Positions 5,995-11,428 of a stretch of DNA of 11,428 bases are shown piece by piece. Where the stretch lies: NCBI GenBank assembly GCA_964496575.1, contig CAZCAC010000193.1:1-11428 (forward strand). Reading direction: 5' to 3'. The notes beneath the pieces were generated by a model. It did not search any database. It saw nothing but the letters and a program-made list of their open reading frames with translations, and had not been told where the DNA came from. The position numbers were made by a program, and so were the translations under genes. The DNA comes from CAZCAC01 sp964496575 (lineage in GTDB: Bacteria; Planctomycetota; UBA1135; GCA-002686595). Numbering within the stretch: position 1 is the stretch's first letter; every line of letters begins with the position of its first letter.

Positions 5995-8634
5995 ATGCGC
6001 CCCAAGAGCCAGACCACGACGAACTTCACCAGCGACGAGTCCCGGACCATCCTGCGCCTCCTCCCGGCGGTGGCCCTGCTGAGCGGGGGCGCACTCCTGG
6101 GGAGCTGCGGAGGCGGCGGCGGCGCCGGGGGCGGGAAGACCGACCCCGTGGGCCCTCCCGTCGGTGATGACCCCACCGTGACGGAGACGCTGGAGGCCCT
6201 GAATGTCCCCCTGGAGGAGAAGACCCTGAAGGACCGCAACGAGGTCGAGATACCCGACGACTACTCGCCTATCGGACAGAGGTTCGAGCCGGGAAAGACC
6301 AGCGAGCTGGTCGTGCTGGGCGAGGGGACGACGCTGTCTCCCGATCGCCTCACCCTGATCGAGCCCGGTAGCGACGGCCCCCTCGGCAGCGAGCCGCCGC
6401 AGGTGCTGATCTCCTACGACTCCGCGACGGTTCCCTGGGTCGAGGAGGAAGTTCCGCCGGACGGAAAACCGTTCACCAGGCGCGCCGGGACGGCTGCCGA
6501 CCTCGACGGCGACGGCCAGGAGGAGCAGGTCTACGCGCACTTCGATGACGAATGGATGCGCTTCATGATCGTCGGGCAGGACGAGATCGGCTTCGTCCGG
6601 TCCCACGTCGAAGTCTTCCAGACCTTCGGCGAAGGCCTCCACGTGAGCCTCCGGGCGGCGGACCTCGACGGGAACGGCGATCAGGAGCTCGTCCTGGGCT
6701 ATTCGCACCAGCTCGGTGCGAGCCTGATGCTCTTCGACTACGACCAGCTGGCCGGCACCATCGTCACCGACCCCCTCGCCGAGAAATCCTTCGAGCCCGA
6801 GTACCCCGAGAACACGCTGATGCTGGAGCTCGCGAGCGGCAACCTGGACTACGACTCGAAGCACGAGCTCGGTCTGGTCGTCAACGAGTTCTACGAGGAC
6901 CATTCCTGGACGCCGCCCCGGTTCCTCGGACAGCAGTGCGCCGGCTACGTCCTGGACGACATCGAGACCGGGCTCTACACGATGAAGGAGACCGCGGTGG
7001 AGGTCGAGAAATACCCCGACTATACGGTGAAGGCCCCCACGGCGAGTCTGGACATCGGCGATCTCGACGCCGACGGTATCGATGAGGTCGTCTTCGCCGG
7101 AGTCCTCGGACAAGAGGGCAACTATGCTCGGTACGCCCTGATCGCACTGGACGACGCGACGACAGGCCTGGAGAACCTGCACACCACCTGGTTCGAGCAC
7201 CAGATGATCCTCCCCGAACACAGCCATCCCGATGGCCTCAGGTTGAACTGGACTCACGTCAACACGATTGATCTGGAAGGAGATCACGCCTGCGAGGTCC
7301 ACGTGAACGACCTCGTCTTCGCCGACTGGAAGGGCAACGCGAAATGGTCCCTGATGGCCGCGGTGGGAGGTACCTACTCGACCTACCAGAAAGGCAACGG
7401 CATACCGAACCTGGCGCACACCAACGATCCGAGCCGCGTCACGTTCGCGGTGGCCGACCTGAGCGGCGACGGGCGTCAGGACCTGGTGGTCCACGCGGAA
7501 GGCCCGGGCACCATGAAATGGGAGGATGCCATCCACGTCTGGGGCATCGCCATGGACGATCCCGACCAGGCGTTCAGGATTCTGGGCGAGATTCCGCTCG
7601 CCTCGTCGGGTTGGGACGCCGACTCGCCCGGCCACTCCCCGCAGCTGATCCCGGTCAACGTCGACGACGACAGCACCCTGATCGAGTTCGTCGGTCGCTC
7701 CTACGTCCTGGCCGAGCCGGTGGTGATGGCGGTCCTGGTCGCCCCCCCGAATGTCGCCGCTCTCGACGAGCTGGGGGTCCAGAACGTGGATGCCAACACG
7801 ACCGAGTTCGGCCTCGCAGAATCCGCCGGCATGGGCCAGGAGCAGCACATCACCGCCTCGGTGGAGATGGTCATCGGGACCGAGTTCGAGGCCTTCGGCA
7901 ACGGCTGGGAGGTGGAAGCGACCCTGGGGCTCGAGTTCGAACAGGTCTTCGGCGCCAGCAGCGAGCTGACCGTCGGCATGTCCTTTGCCTCGGGTCCTCG
8001 CGAGGACACGGTCATCTGCACGGTGACGCCCTACGACGTCTACACCTACCGCGTGCTCGCCGATCCCGTTGCAGGCCTCATCGGCGAGGAGGTTCAGATC
8101 ATGATCCCGCGTACGCCCATCACGCTGCAGGTCGAGCGCGAGTACTTCAACGCGGTGACGCCGAAGGATGCCGTCAAGATCGACGAGAGCGTCCTGCAGC
8201 ACACCATCGGCAATCCCTCCACCTACCCGACCCTCACTGACATGGAGGCCATCATCGGGACCGAGGGAACCCCGGGAATCACGGAGGGCTTCCGCTCCGG
8301 CCTCCAGACGACCGGCTCGAACAATGGCGGAGTGAGGTCCGCGCACATCACCCTGGCCAGCGAGCAGACTTCCGAGGTGTACACCGCAGTGACCGCGGGA
8401 TTCTCGGCCGCGACGACGCTCGGGGGTGTGAAGATCGGCGGGACCATCGGAATGGGTCACGGGTACGCGCTCAGCTGGTCCTTCAGCGAGGAAATGAGCT
8501 ACGTGGGATCGGTCGGGGCCATCGAGCCGGAGTACAACGCCATCCACGGCTACTCCTGGGGGCTCTTCTGCTACTGGCACCAGGCCGAAGGCCGCGACGA
8601 AAAGTTCCAGGTCCTCAACTACTGGGTCGAATAG
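5995..8634 (+). CDS. Lipoprotein with seven-bladed FG-GAP/VCBS-like propeller and beta-rich C-terminal domain
   Basis: This gene encodes 879 residues. The N-terminus has a hydrophobic stretch ending in the lipobox LGSC with Cys38, followed by a glycine-rich linker, so export and lipid anchoring are expected. Calcium-loop motifs of the DxDxDGxxD/E type lie at residues 169 (DLDGDGQEE), 223, 283, 356, 426 and 488, with a degenerate seventh (NVDDDSTLIE) at 555. The spacing of 54-73 residues fits a seven-bladed propeller. Residues ~595-879 form a separate domain that I do not recognise. It contains long alternating polar/apolar strands around GNG and GG turns (about 616-664 and 791-841) and ends in FQVLNYWVE. 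This pattern recalls aerolysin-type or other pore-forming beta domains, but that is an inference from the pattern alone. The gene follows the sigma-fusion gene on the same strand after 194 bases. It could be its target or share its transcript. Likely role: surface binding, adhesion or attack; no enzyme motif is seen. Confidence 0.82.
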   Translation: MRPKSQTTTNFTSDESRTILRLLPAVALLSGGALLGSCGGGGGAGGGKTDPVGPPVGDDPTVTETLEALNVPLEEKTLKDRNEVEIPDDYSPIGQRFEPGKTSELVVLGEGTTLSPDRLTLIEPGSDGPLGSEPPQVLISYDSATVPWVEEEVPPDGKPFTRRAGTAADLDGDGQEEQVYAHFDDEWMRFMIVGQDEIGFVRSHVEVFQTFGEGLHVSLRAADLDGNGDQELVLGYSHQLGASLMLFDYDQLAGTIVTDPLAEKSFEPEYPENTLMLELASGNLDYDSKHELGLVVNEFYEDHSWTPPRFLGQQCAGYVLDDIETGLYTMKETAVEVEKYPDYTVKAPTASLDIGDLDADGIDEVVFAGVLGQEGNYARYALIALDDATTGLENLHTTWFEHQMILPEHSHPDGLRLNWTHVNTIDLEGDHACEVHVNDLVFADWKGNAKWSLMAAVGGTYSTYQKGNGIPNLAHTNDPSRVTFAVADLSGDGRQDLVVHAEGPGTMKWEDAIHVWGIAMDDPDQAFRILGEIPLASSGWDADSPGHSPQLIPVNVDDDSTLIEFVGRSYVLAEPVVMAVLVAPPNVAALDELGVQNVDANTTEFGLAESAGMGQEQHITASVEMVIGTEFEAFGNGWEVEATLGLEFEQVFGASSELTVGMSFASGPREDTVICTVTPYDVYTYRVLADPVAGLIGEEVQIMIPRTPITLQVEREYFNAVTPKDAVKIDESVLQHTIGNPSTYPTLTDMEAIIGTEGTPGITEGFRSGLQTTGSNNGGVRSAHITLASEQTSEVYTAVTAGFSAATTLGGVKIGGTIGMGHGYALSWSFSEEMSYVGSVGAIEPEYNAIHGYSWGLFCYWHQAEGRDEKFQVLNYWVE

Positions 8635-8660
8635 AGCTCGATCCCCGCTCACCCGCGGCA

Positions 8661-8698
8661 CGCGCCGCGCTCGGATCGCCGGATCCGGGCGCGGCGCG
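8661..8698. terminator. Long GC-rich hairpin between convergent genes
   Basis: Arms at 8661-8677 and 8682-8698 form a 17-bp stem with a single T-G wobble (8671/8688) and a 4-base loop GCCG. It lies 26 bases after the lipoprotein stop and 43 bases from the stop of the convergent BatD-like gene. Neither side has a T run. It is best read as a bidirectional transcript end or stabiliser. Two small dyads (GGTGT/ACACC at 8712-8724 and GCCGG/CCGGC at 8727-8739) follow toward the BatD-like gene. Confidence 0.6.
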
Positions 8699-8741
8699 AT
8701 CATCGCAATACGGTGTCACACACCTTGCCGGCCACCGGCGC

Positions 8742-9860
8742 TCAGGACCGACGTCGCATCGCGAGAACGATGAAGAGGAAGAGCACCGCGAGGCCCGTCG
8801 TCGAGAAGAAGGGCAACGTCCAGGAGCTCTCCTCCACCTTCTCGTCGGGATTCACCTGGATCTCGCGTGGCGGCCATGCCTCCAGGATCCCTCGGGCGGG
8901 CGGCTCCTCGACCCCGTCGGCAGGAGCCGCGTATACGGTGACGTCGATCGGGTCGGTCACCGCTGCCCGGTACGCCGATGGTGGTCCGGGGTCGAAGTAC
9001 ACGAACGAGATCGACGGCACCTGGCGCACCTCCTCGCTCGCCGGCGCCAGGTCGAAGGTCAGCGTTCGCGCGTTCGGCGTCGCCTCGTCGAGAATCCCGC
9101 GCACGTGGAACTCCCCGATCTCGCGCCAGTCGGGGGCCTCGAACCAGAGCAGGTTGCCCTCGCCCTCGATGATCAGCTCGAGCATCAGGCTCTCGCCGAG
9201 CTGGACCTCTGGCGAGTGGACTTCGGCCCGGACGGTGAGCTTCCCGACGGCGCCGGTGAAGGCCCAGGGCCGACCTTCCTCCGGCAGGGCCCGGACCGGG
9301 ACGGCGATCGGCTGCCCCCAGACGCGCGTCTCCTGCCGATCCACCGGAACGCGCTCATCGAGCAGGCTCTCCTCGAAGCGCGACGCGTGAGCCAGGAGCA
9401 GCGCCGGAGCGGGAATGGAGAGCTCGCCGACCGAGGTGGGCAGATACCGGGCCTCGATCTCGTATACCCGAAAACGGCGGTCTTCGATCTGGCGATCGGC
9501 GACTCGTCGGGCGCGACGGACGCCCTCGTTCAAGGCGAAGCTCGGGCCGTCCGGCTCGGCGAGACCCGGCGCGGACTCCACCAGACCGAGCGCGCGAGCG
9601 CCGGGCAAGTCCTCGATCCACGGCACGACGAGCTGCACCGGCACGTCGAGACGGCGGTGGAACGGCTGAATCGCGCGGGTCCTCGAGAACTCCTCCTCGA
9701 CCCCGAAGCGCACCGACACCCGGATCGGTTGCTGGACGTAGCAGGACTCGGGGTCCGCCGAGACCTCGACGAACGCGAGCGCCTCGCGCGTCGATTCCGC
9801 TGGCTCGACCTGTCCCGCGACCAGCGGACAGGCGAGCAAGAGGGAAGCGAAACCGATCAC
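8742..9860 (-). CDS. BatD-like (oxygen tolerance family) membrane-anchored protein
   Basis: This gene encodes 372 residues starting at a GTG (9860-9858). That start is chosen because AAGGAAAG sits seven bases upstream and a signal-like hydrophobic stretch follows at once (IGFASLLLACPLVAG). The longer open frame upstream overlaps the end of the neighbouring gene and reads as Arg/Gly-rich shadow. The mature part is beta-rich. Residues 200-237 (FTGAVGKLTV...LGESLMLELIIEGEGN) match the BatD pattern of domain entry followed by an 'EGEGNL' strand. SISFVYFDPGPPSAYR at 283-298 matches the conserved 'F.YFDP....Y' segment. A C-terminal membrane helix lies at about 348-367 and ends in RRRS. BatD proteins are encoded in Bat operons with MoxR ATPases and VWA proteins and act at the envelope. 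Here only the upstream TPR-like gene is visible, 55 bases away on the same strand. Oddity: LLAC at residues 8-11 looks like a lipobox, but the segment before it is too short. Confidence 0.75.
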   Translation of the reverse strand: MIGFASLLLACPLVAGQVEPAESTREALAFVEVSADPESCYVQQPIRVSVRFGVEEEFSRTRAIQPFHRRLDVPVQLVVPWIEDLPGARALGLVESAPGLAEPDGPSFALNEGVRRARRVADRQIEDRRFRVYEIEARYLPTSVGELSIPAPALLLAHASRFEESLLDERVPVDRQETRVWGQPIAVPVRALPEEGRPWAFTGAVGKLTVRAEVHSPEVQLGESLMLELIIEGEGNLLWFEAPDWREIGEFHVRGILDEATPNARTLTFDLAPASEEVRQVPSISFVYFDPGPPSAYRAAVTDPIDVTVYAAPADGVEEPPARGILEAWPPREIQVNPDEKVEESSWTLPFFSTTGLAVLFLFIVLAMRRRS

Positions 9861-9867
9861 GATGCCG

Positions 9868-9875
9868 CTTTCCTT
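9868..9875 (-). promoter_or_regulatory. Ribosome binding site of the BatD-like gene
   Basis: On the minus strand AAGGAAAG lies seven bases before the GTG at 9860. It is the best Shine-Dalgarno match in the window and fixes the start well inside the longer open frame. Confidence 0.65.
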
Positions 9876-9915
9876 GCCGCGCCCTTCACACCGTCGACCA
9901 CCGGGGGCCTCGCGG

Positions 9916-11428
9916 TCAACCGCCACCCCGGCGCCCACCGCGCCGACCGCGCCGCCCCGAACCCTGCCGCTCGGACGGCGGGGGCTCGAGCATCTTCGGG
10001 TCGAGCGCGTCCATGCCGGCCTGGACCTCCTCGGCGCCTTGCGCATCCCCGGCCTCGAGCAGCATCGCCTTCAGCATCTTCGCGGTCATGACCGGCGAGA
10101 GGCCCAGCCCGTCCAGCGTCGCCGCCGAGTTCGGACGGATCTGGAAGCAGAGCAGCAGCTCGCGCTTCGCCACGTCGAGCTCACCTCGCTCGAGCGCGAT
10201 GCGTGATTTGCCCGCGTGCGACAGGGCGATCAGGTGCAGGCAGGTGTCCCGGCCGTCGGGGAAGTCCTCGGTGTTGCGCTCGAAGAACGTGATCGCGCGG
10301 TCGTACGCGGCGATCGCCTCCTCGAACTGGCTCCGGCGACGGTGGTGCTCCGCGGCGACGATCGACGCGTAGCCGGCGAACCAGGTCAGCTGAGTCGCGC
10401 CCGCGTTCGCGGCCGCCTCGCGGGCCAGCCGCCCGGCGTACTCGCTCTCGAGGTTCTCGGGCCCGCCTTCCCACAGGAGCCGCCCGCGAAGGCGCGAGTG
10501 CAGGATCGGCGACTCCGGGAAGCGCCGCAGCGCGTCATCCAGCACCGCGTTGGCGCGCGGCGTACCGCCGATCCAGCGCAGGAAGTCGTAGTGGTCGACC
10601 ACGGTCATCTCATCGACGTACGGCCCCTTGGCGAGGGTCGAGTACGCGGCGTTCACGTCGGACAGCCACTCCGGCAGCCACTTTTCCTTGTTGCGGTAGG
10701 CCATCCGGATCGACCGCTGCCGCGCCTCGGCGAAGAGGCGCAAGACGCGCGCCTTCGAGGCTTCGGTCAGGTCGACGGACTCGTCGAGCACGACACCGTC
10801 CTCGATGTTCAGGAGCCCGTCCTCGATCGCCGCGACCGCGCGCTCGCGGGCCACCGTGAGGTCACCCGCCTCCGAGGCCAGCACCGCGACGATCGCGTCG
10901 AGCTTCGGGCCTTTGGCGCCGAGCCGCTCCGCCTTCTGGGTCGCGGTGCGCGCATCCTCGAACAGGAGCATCGCGTAACGCCGCTCGCTCTGCTCCTGCG
11001 CGCGCGCCAGGAGCGCCGCCGCGAACTCGAGCAGGGCCTCGGGCTCTTCCGGTCCCGCCAGGGCGGCGACCTCCCGCGCCAGCACGTCCACCGTCAGGCC
11101 GGCGTTCGCCTCGTACTCTCGCGCCCGCTCCTCCAGCGTCTTCGCGTCGATGTAGCGCGACCCCACCGAGAGCCCGCTGTGCAGCGCGGCGAGCGTGCGC
11201 GCGCGGGGCGAGGACTCACCCATCCGCGCGACCGCCCGGAGCAGGAGCTCCCGGTCGTCGGCCTCGAGCGGCACCTTCAACGCCTCCGCGATCAGGTCCA
11301 GGGCGGGCTCGGTCTCGCATTTCGCCAGCGCCTGCCGGGCCAGCTGCGCCAGCTCCAGGTCGAAGCCGAAGATCGCTGTGGGGCCCCGCGTTTCCCCAGG
11401 GTCAACTCCCCCCCAATCGCCACGCTGA
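9916..11428 (-). CDS. TPR-like helical repeat protein, 5' end outside window
   Basis: The frame is open from the right edge to the TGA at 9918-9916, giving 503 visible residues. The TTG at 11280 is not needed as a start. The 49 codons before it encode similar helical protein (for example FDLELAQLARQALAKCE), so the gene most likely begins beyond the window. The sequence is alanine- and glutamate-rich and almost wholly alpha-helical. TPR-like helix pairs are clearest near visible residues 281-318, 349-389 (QFEEAIAAYDRAITFFERN at about 367-385), 394-432 and 444-476. No signal peptide or membrane segment is visible. TPR arrays usually serve protein-protein contacts, and no partner can be named. 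The last 15 residues are an Arg/Gly tail (GRRGRRGGRRGGG). The BatD-like gene follows after 55 bases with no hairpin terminator between, suggesting one transcript. Whether this corresponds to a BatC-type TPR protein cannot be told. Confidence 0.75.
   Translation of the reverse strand, partial: QRGDWGGVDPGETRGPTAIFGFDLELAQLARQALAKCETEPALDLIAEALKVPLEADDRELLLRAVARMGESSPRARTLAALHSGLSVGSRYIDAKTLEERAREYEANAGLTVDVLAREVAALAGPEEPEALLEFAAALLARAQEQSERRYAMLLFEDARTATQKAERLGAKGPKLDAIVAVLASEAGDLTVARERAVAAIEDGLLNIEDGVVLDESVDLTEASKARVLRLFAEARQRSIRMAYRNKEKWLPEWLSDVNAAYSTLAKGPYVDEMTVVDHYDFLRWIGGTPRANAVLDDALRRFPESPILHSRLRGRLLWEGGPENLESEYAGRLAREAAANAGATQLTWFAGYASIVAAEHHRRRSQFEEAIAAYDRAITFFERNTEDFPDGRDTCLHLIALSHAGKSRIALERGELDVAKRELLLCFQIRPNSAATLDGLGLSPVMTAKMLKAMLLEAGDAQGAEEVQAGMDALDPKMLEPPPSERQGSGRRGRRGGRRGGG

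Noticed and set aside
5884..8703. 939-codon minus-strand open frame antisense to the lipoprotein gene
   Set aside because: It contains no recognisable motif, and its composition (rich in Val, Asp, His, Gly) is the reverse-strand image of the plus gene, which has a lipobox and propeller repeats.
9861..10046. Longer start for the BatD-like gene
   Set aside because: It would overlap the end of the TPR-like gene and add an Arg-rich stretch before the signal sequence; the GTG at 9860 has a good ribosome site.
8..11428. tRNA, rRNA, CRISPR arrays, insertion sequences, attachment sites
   Set aside because: No cloverleaf, conserved rRNA stretch, spaced direct repeats or transposase motif was seen on either strand.

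Overview
The window is a GC-rich stretch of bacterial chromosome with six protein genes. It has no RNA gene, CRISPR array or mobile element that I can support. The gene content points to a Planctomycetota-like bacterium: an ECF sigma factor fused to a membrane segment and a long run of carboxypeptidase-regulatory-like domains, FG-GAP/VCBS beta-propeller secreted proteins, a Hanks-type kinase and a BatD-like protein. This placement is an inference from gene style, not from a marker gene.

Layout from left to right: (1) positions 2-925, plus strand, the 3' part of a serine/threonine-kinase-like gene whose start lies outside the window, followed by a strong hairpin terminator; (2) positions 983-2383, minus strand, a secreted FG-GAP beta-propeller protein that converges on the kinase; (3) a 192-base divergent region with hairpin-forming repeats; (4) positions 2576-5800, plus strand, the 1074-residue sigma factor/membrane/Ig-like-domain fusion; (5) a 194-base structured leader; (6) positions 5995-8634, plus strand, a large lipoprotein with a seven-bladed FG-GAP-like propeller and an unrecognised beta-rich C-terminal domain; (7) a long GC-rich hairpin between convergent genes; (8) positions 8742-9860, minus strand, a BatD-like membrane-anchored protein; and (9) positions 9916-11428, minus strand, a TPR-like helical repeat protein that runs off the right edge and probably shares a transcript with the BatD-like gene.

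The most unusual content is the central block. A one-piece membrane-tethered sigma factor, with what looks like a large extracytoplasmic sensor or scaffold, sits between two FG-GAP surface proteins, one divergent and one downstream. No separate anti-sigma gene is visible. A reasonable hypothesis is that the fusion protein senses the envelope and controls one or both surface genes, but the sequence does not prove this. The leader of the lipoprotein gene is structured and contains a short stretch resembling part of a GEMM (cyclic-dinucleotide) riboswitch, although the rest of that consensus is not intact.

Because of the high GC content, several very long open frames lie over real genes on other frames. 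They were set aside as shadows.
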